Source of the DNA: Fen-1362 sp049516395
GTDB lineage: Bacteria; Planctomycetota; Phycisphaerae; Sedimentisphaerales; Anaerobacaceae
Assembly (NCBI GenBank): GCA_049516395.1
Contig: JBEKTD010000006.1
Location: 1 to 64,000, forward strand
Reading direction: 5' to 3'
DNA length: 64,000 nucleotides
In this document: positions 8,582 through 17,991 of the stretch, in pieces
Numbering within the stretch: the stretch's first letter is position 1
Layout: each line of letters starts with the position of its first letter
The notes under the pieces: model-generated
Database searches by the model: none
The model's input: the letters and a program-made list of their open reading frames with translations, nothing else
What the model was told of the DNA's origin: nothing
Position numbers and translations under genes: made by a program

Positions 8582-8929
8582 ATCTTCGGCCCTTTCTCGT
8601 ATAAACTATCCCTCAACAGTGTGCAAACCCCGTGCCGAGATTATACCCTCTCCTAACTCCCGTATAAACAATTGCTTACAAAATAAAACAACCCCCCGTA
8701 TGCCAATTTGACAGTTCACCTTGTGCATTTCGGAGGAGGGTGCGATTTACTAAGTTATGTAAAAGCTCCCAGCTTTACCTGCCCGTGGCAGGTTTGTATT
8801 GGGGGGTTGTTTGGCTACATGCCATTTCACAACTGTCATTACCGCTTTAGCTGCAACATCTTCGATTTAATCGATTGCCGCCATAAAAAACTGGGTTATG
8901 AAATGGTTTGGCAGCTACATAATACCGGT
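8582..8929. other. Gene-free region upstream of clpB with inverted repeats
   Basis: No credible coding frame. On the minus strand a TATAAT stands about 65 bases before the clpB start, but no good -35 goes with it. A perfect 12-base inverted repeat (aaacaacccccc at 8686-8697, complement at 8801-8812) encloses about 100 bases. Inside it lies the short palindrome acctgcc-cgt-ggcaggt (8778-8793). An 8-base pair (tgacagtt 8709-8716, complement 8831-8838) crosses it. Confidence 0.4.
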
Positions 8930-11092
8930 CTACTTTTTCGCAAGAGCCGCAGATACCGCTTTTTTGATTTCGTTGCCTCTCAAATCGCGAGCCATAATTT
9001 TGCCGTCAGGCCCCACTAAAAATATTGATGGGATGCCATAAACGCCATAATCCACTGTTACAGTATCCTTCGACAATTCGCCGAGGAATACTTGCATCCA
9101 GCGGATGTTTTTGCTCTCGACAAATTTCTTCGGCATCTCTTTGTCCGGATCAACGCTTAAACTTATCATCACAAATCGCTTATCCTGGCCGAACGTTTCG
9201 TAGGTCTTCTTGAGATTCGGCATCTCAGCAACACACGGGCCGCACCACGTCGCCCAGAAATCCAGCAGCACGTATTTACCCCTGAAATCAGAAAGTTTCA
9301 GAGATTTCCCATCGAGGGTCTTGACCCTGAAATCCGGCGCCGCATCACCGACCTTCAGATTAACAGCTGGCTTAAGAACAACTTCGCCAATATCAAATGG
9401 CTTATCATCACCACGCGATTTTGCCGGCGGGACAACAATATGAACATCATGCAGCATAGCAATTATTTTGCCGTTACGCTCAACGAGAATATGCAACACA
9501 TATTTTCTCGGCTCAACCAACTCTCCGATGAAAGTCCCGTCAGAATGAAACTCAAAGTCGGCTCTTTCTGCATGCGCTTTAAGCCACTCCTTGCCCCAGT
9601 CCGATTCATATAAATCGAACCACCATTTCATTCTCTTTTCAGGGGTGTCAAATTCTTTCGGCATTTCAGGCCATTTTAGCTTGCCGTGCCAGTCCACGTC
9701 GGCAACGAGCCATCCGTTGCCAGGCGCGATATTAATATCGGCAGCCGCTAATTCGGGAGCTAATTTCAGCCGACCAACAACCGTCCTTCCCTGAGTTTTG
9801 ATTTCCACGTTCGTCGTTTCACCTGGCTTGACCCGAATGCGAGGCAGAAGATGGATGGAACTCCAGGACGGGATTTTACGGTCATTCAGCAGAATAATAC
9901 CTACCGGCGGCACGTACTCAAGAACAAAATGCCCCTGCGAATCAGTTATTGCTTCTCCAACTGTCTGAACACAGTCCATTATATCCATCCTGTTCACATC
10001 TTCTAATAATCCCAGCGGGTTCTCGTCGATTCTAAACCAGAGGCGATGATTAGCTAATGGTTGTCCCCTGTTCGTTCTTATGCCCTCGATGCGCCCCCAG
10101 GGCTGCACGACCATTGTCGGATTGTTTACAAGGTCAAAACTATATGCCATGCCGAACCCCTTGCCGTTGGCAATGACGAAGACGAGATTCTCTTTTCCCA
10201 GCTTGACCGCAAGCCGGCCTTCAGCATCGGTCAGCAACCGTTCTCCATCACTCTCAACGGTTGTGCCTTTAAGGATGATATTTGAGTCAGCGCCAACGCA
10301 AAAAACCGTTTCATTGGGTATAGGCCTGCCTTCCGGAGTTTGCACCTTAATTGTTATCGCTGGCTTCGCTTCCACCTTTAAACCTGTAAGCGATGCAATT
10401 TCATTCTCTGAAAGCGCACGATTATAAATTCGAACGTCGTCAATCAATCCATGCCAGCATCGCCCGGTCAACTCTATATTTTCGCCGATACAAACCGGGA
10501 AATCATTGGTCGCAATAGGGCCTGTTCGCCTTATTGAAACATCTAACACTCCATCAACGTAGATTCTCATCCTTTTCCCGTCATAGACGCACGCGACGTG
10601 ATGCCACTGGCCTGCGCTGACTTCGGTCATACCGTTAAGATAGTCATTGGGGCTGACTCCGAAGTGAAACACGTTTTTCGCAAAACTCGTTGACATACGC
10701 CATGCGGTGTCGCCCTTGGTTACAATCCCCGTCCACTCCTGCGGGACGGAAGTTATATTGACCCACGCCGATATTGTTATCTGGTTTGTAATATCAAAAG
10801 CGGGCTCGTTGGCAATTTTTACGTGATCACCTTTGCCGCTAAACTCAAGTGCCCCGCCGATTTTACCGCCCTGCGGACGCCAGATGGGATTTCCTATGAG
10901 TGTCCCGTCATTGCCATTGCCGGAACTGTCAACAGCGGTATTACCTTCGGTTTCATCAAACTTCCACCAGCCGATAAGATTGCCATCATGTGCGGCTTGG
11001 AGCAATTGAACATTCTTGTCTGACACGGCCGTCCCGGCAAAAACCACCGGCGGCATAAAAACACATATCACAAAAAACAGGACTCGTTTCAT
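8930..11092 (-). CDS. Secreted LamG-domain protein with C-terminal TlpA-like thioredoxin
   Basis: A 720-residue protein with a signal peptide (MKRVLFFVICVFMPPVVFAG). Residues 40-235 form a LamG/concanavalin-like lectin domain: WKFDETEGNTAVDSSGNGND, then WHHVACVYDG, and DDVRIYNRALSENEI at its end. A middle region (about 245-560) has repeated carboxypeptidase-regulatory-like beta-sandwich signatures. Residues about 585-720 are a TlpA/ResA-type redoxin with PDFRVKTLDGKSLKLSDFRG and the active site WCGPC. The redoxin part would reduce or shuffle disulfides outside the cytoplasm; the lectin part may dock to glycan or protein. It ends a five-gene operon; AAGGAG precedes its ATG. The domain calls are firm, the substrate is unknown. 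Confidence 0.88.
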   Translation of the reverse strand: MKRVLFFVICVFMPPVVFAGTAVSDKNVQLLQAAHDGNLIGWWKFDETEGNTAVDSSGNGNDGTLIGNPIWRPQGGKIGGALEFSGKGDHVKIANEPAFDITNQITISAWVNITSVPQEWTGIVTKGDTAWRMSTSFAKNVFHFGVSPNDYLNGMTEVSAGQWHHVACVYDGKRMRIYVDGVLDVSIRRTGPIATNDFPVCIGENIELTGRCWHGLIDDVRIYNRALSENEIASLTGLKVEAKPAITIKVQTPEGRPIPNETVFCVGADSNIILKGTTVESDGERLLTDAEGRLAVKLGKENLVFVIANGKGFGMAYSFDLVNNPTMVVQPWGRIEGIRTNRGQPLANHRLWFRIDENPLGLLEDVNRMDIMDCVQTVGEAITDSQGHFVLEYVPPVGIILLNDRKIPSWSSIHLLPRIRVKPGETTNVEIKTQGRTVVGRLKLAPELAAADINIAPGNGWLVADVDWHGKLKWPEMPKEFDTPEKRMKWWFDLYESDWGKEWLKAHAERADFEFHSDGTFIGELVEPRKYVLHILVERNGKIIAMLHDVHIVVPPAKSRGDDKPFDIGEVVLKPAVNLKVGDAAPDFRVKTLDGKSLKLSDFRGKYVLLDFWATWCGPCVAEMPNLKKTYETFGQDKRFVMISLSVDPDKEMPKKFVESKNIRWMQVFLGELSKDTVTVDYGVYGIPSIFLVGPDGKIMARDLRGNEIKKAVSAALAKK

Positions 11093-11130
11093 AAGGTCTC
11101 CTTTTCCCTGAGTTAATTATGAAACATTCT

Positions 11131-12813
11131 CTAATCGCAAATCCGCCAGTTCGGCGGCGTCAGCTCAGGCACTTCCCATTTATTGCCACAACGATGACAT
11201 ATATCCATATCGGGCCTTCGCAATTGCCCGCAGCTTTGGCAGGTAACAAGAGTCTCCTTCGGTCTGGTCAATCGGTACGTAATATAAGCAGGTAGGCCAA
11301 ATGCAATTGTTCCCACTGTCCACCATTTCTTAGCTGTACCGGAAAGACCGAGTATTTTCGCGTCTTTTCTTACGCGAAACGCAAGCCATATCGACAGAAT
11401 CAAAGAAAACCCCATTAACAACGGCAAAAATACCTCCCGGTCAAATTGCATTCCTTTGTACCTGCCCAGCATACCAACGAATGAATTCGGCAGAATAAAC
11501 AACGCCCGATGGCCGGCAGGCGCCTCAATACGGTCACCGCACAAATACGAAGCAATCTCAAATACTGGCGGTTGAAGATTTTCAAGAAAGAATAAATCTA
11601 TCGTCGCCAGTGTCGAACCCGACGATTCGGAATACATAGTGGTATCGCCACGATATATCATCTTCCCATTCGGGTCAAAAATATCCATTGCCATTGTCAT
11701 ACCTTCTCTCGAAGCACAAGCAACGCCCATCCCAAGATATTTCGTATCAATAATCCGCCCTACTTTTTTGCCTTCGCGGGGCGACCTCAAAACCGCGTAA
11801 AACGGCTGAATCCAATAGGCCAGAACATCTTTCGGCCTGGCAACATCGTTTAGCCGCTCCCCCATAAACAAGGATTGCGGCATCGGCAAATACCCGGCCT
11901 GCGTTAAGGACTGCTCGCTCGTATTATAAATATAAATCTGCCCCGTCTTGTCAAACACGGTAATATATGTATAGGTCCAATCCCAGTCGACCAAGTCGTA
12001 TCCCTGGCTCGATTTATCACCGCCGGGCAAAAACACTTCTTGTTGCTCCCACACACCCTTCTCGGCGTTCCATATCTGTGGCGAACGCCCTCCAATACCC
12101 GACACAATAGGAAATTCGTTTTCGTTTCTGATTCCAACTATCGCAATCGGCTCACGCCTGTCTCCTTCCGCTAATTGGAGCCCTTTGCTGACACTGCCTC
12201 CGGCAAAGTTGATAACATAAAAACGACGCATCTTCTTGTCGTAAAGACCTATCGTTGCCCATCCTTCTGTTACAATCGGGTCGTAGAACCGCCCAATAGA
12301 TGAATCCGCCTTCTCAGAGATTCCGTTCGGGCCGGCAAAATATTCAACTGAACCGGATTTTTTGTCTTCATCGCGATGTATTATCAGACCGGTGCGCTTA
12401 TCGAAACAAAGGGTTCTGTTATTCTCGCCATACCAGTAGTAAACTCTTTCGTTAACATCATAATACGGCCCCATCTCCGCCGCAATATCCCAGAAAGCAC
12501 CGATAGCTTTGCTGAAGACGAGCACTATGTCTATGCTGGTATAGATGCCGGAATATCGAAAGTTCGGCTCGTTTGGACCAAGCGTTCTGTATCGGACAAA
12601 TGGCTCCTCCACCTCCACTACCCGTTTCGGCGCCAGCTCACCGGGAACTAATCCCGAAGGCCTTATTGCAATTTCCGTAGAACCCCAAGTCCTATCACTA
12701 ATGAGACGGACAACACATAAGAACCTTCCCCAGAACAACAGCAGCGAAAGCAATACCAACACGATAAATCCCGTCGCTACTATGTTTATCAGATTACTGG
12801 TCGGCTTATTCAT
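11131..12813 (-). CDS. Membrane protein with C-terminal zinc ribbon, ABC operon member
   Basis: A 560-residue protein of unrecognised family. It has one N-terminal membrane segment (about 9-35). A long extracytoplasmic region (about 40-440) follows, with repeated short beta segments and WNAEKGVW/YIYNTSE turns that could form a propeller. Then come two membrane segments (about 445-470 and 490-512) and a short cytoplasmic tail. The tail carries two CxxC pairs, CQSCGQLRRPDMDICHRCG, a zinc-ribbon pattern. It follows the permease gene by 11 bases and precedes the LamG-TlpA gene by 38 bases. A regulatory or accessory role for the exporter is inferred from position only. Confidence 0.7.
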   Translation of the reverse strand: MNKPTSNLINIVATGFIVLVLLSLLLFWGRFLCVVRLISDRTWGSTEIAIRPSGLVPGELAPKRVVEVEEPFVRYRTLGPNEPNFRYSGIYTSIDIVLVFSKAIGAFWDIAAEMGPYYDVNERVYYWYGENNRTLCFDKRTGLIIHRDEDKKSGSVEYFAGPNGISEKADSSIGRFYDPIVTEGWATIGLYDKKMRRFYVINFAGGSVSKGLQLAEGDRREPIAIVGIRNENEFPIVSGIGGRSPQIWNAEKGVWEQQEVFLPGGDKSSQGYDLVDWDWTYTYITVFDKTGQIYIYNTSEQSLTQAGYLPMPQSLFMGERLNDVARPKDVLAYWIQPFYAVLRSPREGKKVGRIIDTKYLGMGVACASREGMTMAMDIFDPNGKMIYRGDTTMYSESSGSTLATIDLFFLENLQPPVFEIASYLCGDRIEAPAGHRALFILPNSFVGMLGRYKGMQFDREVFLPLLMGFSLILSIWLAFRVRKDAKILGLSGTAKKWWTVGTIAFGLPAYITYRLTRPKETLVTCQSCGQLRRPDMDICHRCGNKWEVPELTPPNWRICD

Positions 12814-12824
12814 TTGCTCATCTC

Positions 12825-13454
12825 CTAAAGGGCAGCCCTTGAAAACTTATACCACGCGCGTATCAGGCACGCCGCAATTAACAAAACCAGTATTGCATAA
12901 ATCTCCCACCCGAAACCTTTAATCAAAATAACCGGTACCAAAATCAAACCCAGCGCAATCGGCCCAAGTGTCGGCGCAACCCTGTTCGATGTCCACCCCG
13001 CCTGCAAACCAATGCAATAGCACGCGAACCCAAGCAGGAACACCGGGATGGAAATTTCAGTATAATGCGAGCGGACAAAATGGGATGGTTCGATAGACCT
13101 CATTAAAACAGCCGCGATGTTTGCCCCCGCTATCGGAATAAAAACAATAAAAACCAACAGAAAACCCGCAATTACACGCGCAATAAAAATATGCCATCGA
13201 GTTACTGCCAGTGTAGCCAGCAGCGCTGATATCCTTTTTGTCTTGTCCCGGTACATCTGCGCCGCGCCCACCGCACATAAAATCAACATTCCAAATATCG
13301 CATTCAACACAGGAATTACTATGAAGGGCCTATCATTCACCTCGCCGTAATATAACTGCCAGGCAAACAATACGCCGAAGATAACCACTAAAATTGCCGC
13401 CGCTATAAAAAACACACGATTGTCTTCTATCTCTCGTATTATCAATGTGAACAT
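12825..13454 (-). CDS. ABC-2 type transporter permease
   Basis: A 209-residue hydrophobic protein with six predicted membrane segments: residues 13-33, 43-62, 81-105, 126-147, 160-180 and 184-200. It starts MFTLIIREIEDNRVFF, typical of short YtrC/YtrD- or Gldf-like permeases, in which the N-terminus is cytoplasmic before the first segment. Its start overlaps the end of the ATPase gene by 13 bases, so the two are translationally coupled. With the ATPase it would form a heteromeric or homodimeric exporter; the substrate cannot be read from sequence. Confidence 0.82.
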   Translation of the reverse strand: MFTLIIREIEDNRVFFIAAAILVVIFGVLFAWQLYYGEVNDRPFIVIPVLNAIFGMLILCAVGAAQMYRDKTKRISALLATLAVTRWHIFIARVIAGFLLVFIVFIPIAGANIAAVLMRSIEPSHFVRSHYTEISIPVFLLGFACYCIGLQAGWTSNRVAPTLGPIALGLILVPVILIKGFGWEIYAILVLLIAACLIRAWYKFSRAAL

Positions 13455-14374
13455 ATCGGCTCTCCTTGTTCATAATCGACCGCCGCATCCGTCCCCGACG
13501 CCGTGCATTCGATGAATATCTCCTCTAAGGTCATCGGTATCTCCGTGCAGCTTGCCGGCTTGAATGTGTTAAGAAATGTTTGTTTATTTTCATTCCAGTT
13601 TGCGACAATAAGGATTAATTCCCTGCCCTGCCTTTTTTCCGCTATTATCCCGGTAATAGGAAGCTCCTTAGGCGGTTGGCCATCGAAAATCAACCGCAGT
13701 TTCCTTACTCGCTTTTTCAGCTCCTCCATTTCGCAATCCACAACTAATTTCCCGGCCCTGAGTATTCCTATCCTGTCCGCAAGTCGTTCCACGTCGCTCA
13801 AAATATGGGAGCTGAAGAGAATTGTTCGGCCGTCCTGGCTGATAAGCTCCACCGCCAGCTCAAGAAATTGCCTCCTCGCAACTGTATCCAGCCCCAACGT
13901 CGGGTCATCCAGTATCAAGAGTTTCGGCTCAGTCGCCATCGCAAGCGACAGATTCAACTGCGCCTTCATACCACACGAAAGCTGACTGACTTTTCGCTCC
14001 ATCGGCAGCCGGAATGTTTCTATAAGCCGACGGAAAAACTGCTCATTCCATTTTGCCGACAAATTCCGATATAGCTCTGCAATACGACGGACACTGTAAT
14101 TCGGGATAAGGTTATGCCCTTCCGCCACATAACCTATCTGCCCCAGCACCGAAACAGGCAACTGCCACGATGATTCGCCTAATACGACTGCCCCGCCTCT
14201 CGTTGCCGGTTCAAGACCCAGTAAAATTCTTATTATCGTCGTCTTGCCCGCACCGTTGCGTCCTAACAAACCATATATACCGCCTTGCGGCACCTTCAGG
14301 TCTATGCCGTCCAGAACGCATCGTCCATCGAAGTACTTCACGATATTTTCGGTTTGTATTGCATATTCGCTCAT
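13442..14374 (-). CDS. ABC transporter ATP-binding protein
   Basis: The nucleotide-binding subunit for the adjacent permease. The 310 residues contain Walker A GRNGAGKTT, a Q-loop region, a signature-like motif CGMKAQLN in place of the usual LSGGQ form, Walker B LLILDDPTLGLD and the switch histidine in ILFSSHILSD. The C-terminal 90 residues form the extra domain found in YtrB/CcmA-like ATPases. The ATG at 14374 has GAGAGGA seven bases upstream; an in-frame TTG at 14389 would overlap that site and is less likely. The gene starts 15 bases after the GntR-regulator stop codon. The degenerate signature (SCGMKAQL) is known in the YtrB group, so activity is still expected. Confidence 0.9.
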   Translation of the reverse strand: MSEYAIQTENIVKYFDGRCVLDGIDLKVPQGGIYGLLGRNGAGKTTIIRILLGLEPATRGGAVVLGESSWQLPVSVLGQIGYVAEGHNLIPNYSVRRIAELYRNLSAKWNEQFFRRLIETFRLPMERKVSQLSCGMKAQLNLSLAMATEPKLLILDDPTLGLDTVARRQFLELAVELISQDGRTILFSSHILSDVERLADRIGILRAGKLVVDCEMEELKKRVRKLRLIFDGQPPKELPITGIIAEKRQGRELILIVANWNENKQTFLNTFKPASCTEIPMTLEEIFIECTASGTDAAVDYEQGEPICSH

Positions 14375-14389
14375 AGTGCGTCCTCTCAA

Positions 14390-14773
14390 TTACTTGAGAT
14401 TGAATTTCTCAATGGCCTCGTTGAACCATTTCAACAGGGTCTGGCCGTCAATCTGCATATGAAACGCGTCCACCACTGCCCTCTCCAAGTCCTCACTGAT
14501 AAGCTTCTTTTTTACCGAGCCGCTCAAATCGCTGTCTAAGTTCGCCACAAATGCGCCCGACCCGGGCCTTGTTGTGATAATTCCCTCTCGCTCCATCTGC
14601 TGGTATGCCTTGGCAATTGTGTTCGGGTTAATCGCAAGCTGTCCCGCTAATTGTCTCACTGTCAGCAATTTTTCGTTTTTACCGAGCCGGCCAAGCGCAA
14701 TATCGCGTTTGACCTGGTCTATTATCTGCTGATATACTGGTCTGTCCGAAGCATTGTCTATTTTAATCTGCAT
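14390..14773 (-). CDS. GntR-family (YtrA-type) transcriptional regulator
   Basis: A 127-residue repressor-sized protein. The winged helix covers residues 8-75, with RPVYQQIIDQVKRDIALG and the recognition region LAINPNTIAKAYQQMEREGI, then TRPGSGAFV. The remaining 50 residues are a short helical dimerisation tail, which is the layout of the YtrA subfamily rather than the large effector domains of FadR or HutC. YtrA proteins generally repress their own operon, which encodes an ABC transporter, and respond to cell-envelope stress. Here the same layout holds: the gene is first in the operon, and the likely operator overlaps its own promoter. The inducing signal is not known. Confidence 0.9.
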   Translation of the reverse strand: MQIKIDNASDRPVYQQIIDQVKRDIALGRLGKNEKLLTVRQLAGQLAINPNTIAKAYQQMEREGIITTRPGSGAFVANLDSDLSGSVKKKLISEDLERAVVDAFHMQIDGQTLLKWFNEAIEKFNLK

Positions 14774-14787
14774 ATCTCAATCTCTAC

Positions 14788-14839
14788 ACTTGTCATATCT
14801 CAACTATTACAAGTATATCACTAACATCGTCCATGTCAA
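14788..14839 (-). promoter_or_regulatory. Promoter and probable operator of the YtrA-like operon
   Basis: On the minus strand there is TTGACA (14834-14839), a 16-base spacer and TATACT (14812-14817). The inverted repeat ACTTGT/ACAAGT has its arms at 14809-14814 and 14788-14793 with a 14-base gap, and one arm overlaps the -10 box. That is where a self-repressing YtrA-type dimer would be expected to bind. The regulator start codon is 15 bases beyond the last arm. Confidence 0.7.
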
Positions 14840-14969
14840 TACTTTTTTTGAAATTTTTTGCAGAATTTTATCTCCAAGCCGTATCTTGCTGCAAAATAAG
14901 AAGTTAGGCCCCTCCAAATATGCTGCTTCTGCAGTAATTAGCAAAATTTAATTGATTTAATCAGGTACG

Positions 14970-17900
14970 CTACTCGCCTTTGGGTGTGCCGAAAATCTCC
15001 AGCGTCCCTTTAATCACAGGCAACGGTGTGGTCGTAATTTGCGGATCGCCGATTTTGCCTTTTACATCGACCCGCACAACCGCCCTGCTTAATCCCTCCG
15101 TCAGCGATTGCCATACCGACGGATTCGCCGACGCAGGCCGGCGACTGCGAGCCGTAAGCGTCATTTTTATATCGTCGGTCTTCAGGTCAAGCCAGCCCGA
15201 CCCGTAAAACGCCACCGCCTTGCCCGATAAATCCAGTTGCCGCAGAAACATCTTGTTATCCTGGATATACGCGTCAAGTGTCATCTGGTCGAACGCGTAA
15301 TCGCTCGGCTCGGTCAGATTCAACACCACGAGCATATTCGCAATCGGTGACATCTTGCCCACCTGCATATGGGTTATCTTCGCCCGGCATCGTCCAAGCC
15401 GGATATTGTCGTCAACCAATGAGCCGACAATGCTAAGCGACCCGCTTATCGAGCCGGTAGAATAATGCTCATCGGGCCGAACTTCCTTATCGGTGTCCGA
15501 AAGGAACTTTTTCAGGTCCGCCCCGTCAACGCTTGTTTCAAGAAGATAATCAAGCCCGCCCTTGTCTGATTTAGTCAACTGGAGTTTGCCTATCATTTTG
15601 CCGTCGTAATAATCAGCGACAAAGTATCGCGACTGCCACTGTCCCGTTTCAGCGTCATAGCCCAAGATGGTATCCATCTTCGCCATTGACTTCTTTTTGA
15701 ACCTGATGTTCTCACCGGAGAAATTAACTTCTCCGCCCGTAACGTGAATCTCGTTTGCGAGGCCGTTCGCCTCGCTAAGGAACACGCTGCCCGCCAATCT
15801 CATCACCGACTCAATCGGCGAGCCGCGAACAGTATGCGTTGCCTTGGCCGTGATGTTATCAATCGCTATTTTTGACTGCGTTATCGCAATCCTGCCGGAA
15901 ATATCGTGCAGGGAATATGGCAGCAGGTTGCAATCTATGGTGTTGCCTAAACATTCTATGACGAACTGATTATTGCCGCAGTTGGCATCGGCATTTTTGC
16001 TCATATCAGCCATAAGGTTCACTTCGCCGCCAAGCCGCAACTGTCCTATCACTTTACCAAGCGACCCGGGCAGCGCATCCGCCAAATCCTCGCTTAACCC
16101 GACCTTTACAGCCCGCATCGACAGGCAATAACCTGGCTCCTTCTGGTTTGCAGCCAACCATGCCTTTCCGGAAAATTTCACCGTCCCGCCTTTATAATGT
16201 CCCTCCAAGCCCCTGATATCAATCGTATCCGGCGTGAAAACAACCTTGCCCGTAACATCATCAACAGGTATGGGTAGTGCTTTCGCTTTCAGCGAGCTGT
16301 TTTTCGGGAATACCTCCGCCGTAAACATTTCACCTTTATCGGTGCTGGCAACACTTATTGTCATATCAAACAGCCCATGCGACTCGAACTGATTGTAAAA
16401 CTCCTTCTGCGCCGGTGGCAGCGCCTCCTCAAGCGTCGCATCCAATGGTATGTTCTCGCCTTTGGCCACAATATCGTATAACGGATGTTCGCCGTGCCCC
16501 AAACCGACCTTGCCGTTAATCGTTATCTTACGCTGGTCCCACTGCGACGTTACGCCGTCAAGAACCATATTGCCATCTATAAAAATCATCCTGCCCGTCG
16601 TATTTTTAAGAGGGTAGCCGAACCCAGCGTATTTTCCCTGGACGTCGAGCAATTGAACAGTCAGCACACTTTTATCACCACCCGGCAGCTGCCTGCTACG
16701 AGAATAATTTGTCGCCACCAATCCGCTCGGCGAAAACTCCTGCCAGAACTTCTGTTCCTCACGGTTAATCGCGTTATAAAGGTCTTTATCCAGCAGCATA
16801 TTGTTGCTGGTAATTTGTAAATTGTATTTGTAATCCGGCCCGAAATCCTTCACCCACCCGTCAACAGCAAGCTCCACCGTCCCGTGACGTGCGACTATAT
16901 TATTCAATTTTGCGCTCTTCTCGGTCAACTCAACCTGCCCCGTCAGATGCTCAACTGTATAAGGAAAATTGCGGTCGCACAATACAACGTCATTGCAGGT
17001 AACCTTGCCCTCTATTTTGCTTTCGTTTAATCGCTTCAGATTCCCCGACGCCTGCAAATTGATATCAATCGTCCCGGACGGGTTATATTGACTGAAAAAT
17101 ATTTGCAGCGCGTTAACAAAAGGCGCCTTGTCCGCCAATGATTTCGTGTCAAACGCGAACAAATTCCGCGTTTCACTCGCCGGTGAAGTAAAACCCTTAA
17201 CCTTCGCCATAAGCATACAGAACCCGTTCGGCTCATAACTCATTTCCGCGTCAATCGCCCGAACCGTCCACGCCCGCTCAAAACCGGGGACATCCTTCGA
17301 CGAAATTCTCCCTCCAACAATAACTCTACCCGGCTGCCAGTTTCCGAAAATGGCGCTCTTGCTCAAATCCTGTTTGCTCGCACTCGATATATCGAAACTA
17401 TATCCGCCGATGATTTTTTTCGCGGGCCGAAAACCAGCCGACACAGGCGAACTTGCAATAACCCTCACGTGTCCGTCTATAACTTTGCTGTATTCAACCA
17501 TGCCATGTTCTAACCATACAAGCGGCAGCCGACCGATTTTCCCCCCGACGAACTGCGATTTCATTCCCGACAGGTTCCACTCGCCACTGTTTGAATCATA
17601 CTGGATTCTCAGCTTAAAATCGTCAACGAACACCTCCTTGACTTTCGGGCTTAGCGTCAGCAAACTCCTCAGCCGGAAATGCACGCGGACCGTATCCGCC
17701 TTTAAAATGGAATTGTCGTAATTAGCCGGATTCTTCGGCCTAATCACAAGGTTTTTGATAAAAACAGACCCGTCAAACCGAAACTCAATCGACTTAACGT
17801 CGATTTTTGTATTGGTCAAATCCGAAAGCTGCTTGAGCGCAATCTGGGGCAGCAACCTGCCGCCGATTTCAAACGCAAGCCATATCAAAATCCCGAACGC

Positions 17901-17972
17901 CACAAATTCGAGAAACCATCTTATGGCTATATTGCTGCTTTTTTTGTCCGGGTTATTCAAAACCGACGGCAT
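14970..17972 (-). CDS. AsmA/TamB-like large envelope protein
   Basis: A 1000-residue protein with a single N-terminal membrane segment (about residues 18-38, FLEFVAFGILIWLAFEIGG), then a long beta-rich region. The part after the anchor (LSDLTNTKIDVKSIEFRFDG, then VFIKNLVIRPKN) is the typical opening of AsmA-family bridge proteins. The C-terminus (about 850-990) resembles the AsmA C-terminal domain, with VLNLTEPSDYAFDQM and FYGSGWLDLKTDDIKMTL. Such proteins form hydrophobic grooves thought to move phospholipid between membranes. That role is inferred; the repeated DGxV/GxV beta phrases support the fold. It begins 19 bases after the purD stop and may be co-transcribed with it. Confidence 0.78.
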   Translation of the reverse strand: MPSVLNNPDKKSSNIAIRWFLEFVAFGILIWLAFEIGGRLLPQIALKQLSDLTNTKIDVKSIEFRFDGSVFIKNLVIRPKNPANYDNSILKADTVRVHFRLRSLLTLSPKVKEVFVDDFKLRIQYDSNSGEWNLSGMKSQFVGGKIGRLPLVWLEHGMVEYSKVIDGHVRVIASSPVSAGFRPAKKIIGGYSFDISSASKQDLSKSAIFGNWQPGRVIVGGRISSKDVPGFERAWTVRAIDAEMSYEPNGFCMLMAKVKGFTSPASETRNLFAFDTKSLADKAPFVNALQIFFSQYNPSGTIDINLQASGNLKRLNESKIEGKVTCNDVVLCDRNFPYTVEHLTGQVELTEKSAKLNNIVARHGTVELAVDGWVKDFGPDYKYNLQITSNNMLLDKDLYNAINREEQKFWQEFSPSGLVATNYSRSRQLPGGDKSVLTVQLLDVQGKYAGFGYPLKNTTGRMIFIDGNMVLDGVTSQWDQRKITINGKVGLGHGEHPLYDIVAKGENIPLDATLEEALPPAQKEFYNQFESHGLFDMTISVASTDKGEMFTAEVFPKNSSLKAKALPIPVDDVTGKVVFTPDTIDIRGLEGHYKGGTVKFSGKAWLAANQKEPGYCLSMRAVKVGLSEDLADALPGSLGKVIGQLRLGGEVNLMADMSKNADANCGNNQFVIECLGNTIDCNLLPYSLHDISGRIAITQSKIAIDNITAKATHTVRGSPIESVMRLAGSVFLSEANGLANEIHVTGGEVNFSGENIRFKKKSMAKMDTILGYDAETGQWQSRYFVADYYDGKMIGKLQLTKSDKGGLDYLLETSVDGADLKKFLSDTDKEVRPDEHYSTGSISGSLSIVGSLVDDNIRLGRCRAKITHMQVGKMSPIANMLVVLNLTEPSDYAFDQMTLDAYIQDNKMFLRQLDLSGKAVAFYGSGWLDLKTDDIKMTLTARSRRPASANPSVWQSLTEGLSRAVVRVDVKGKIGDPQITTTPLPVIKGTLEIFGTPKGE

Positions 17973-17991
17973 ACGTCCTCGTCGCCAAAAA

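Noticed and set aside
8582..8700. CIRCE (HrcA operator) upstream of clpB
   Set aside because: No TTAGCACTC-N9-GAGTGCTAA match or near match was found.
8708..9019. Plus-strand open frame beside the LamG-TlpA gene
   Set aside because: It overlaps the end of the well-supported minus-strand gene and shows no family pattern; the region is better read as intergenic inverted repeats.
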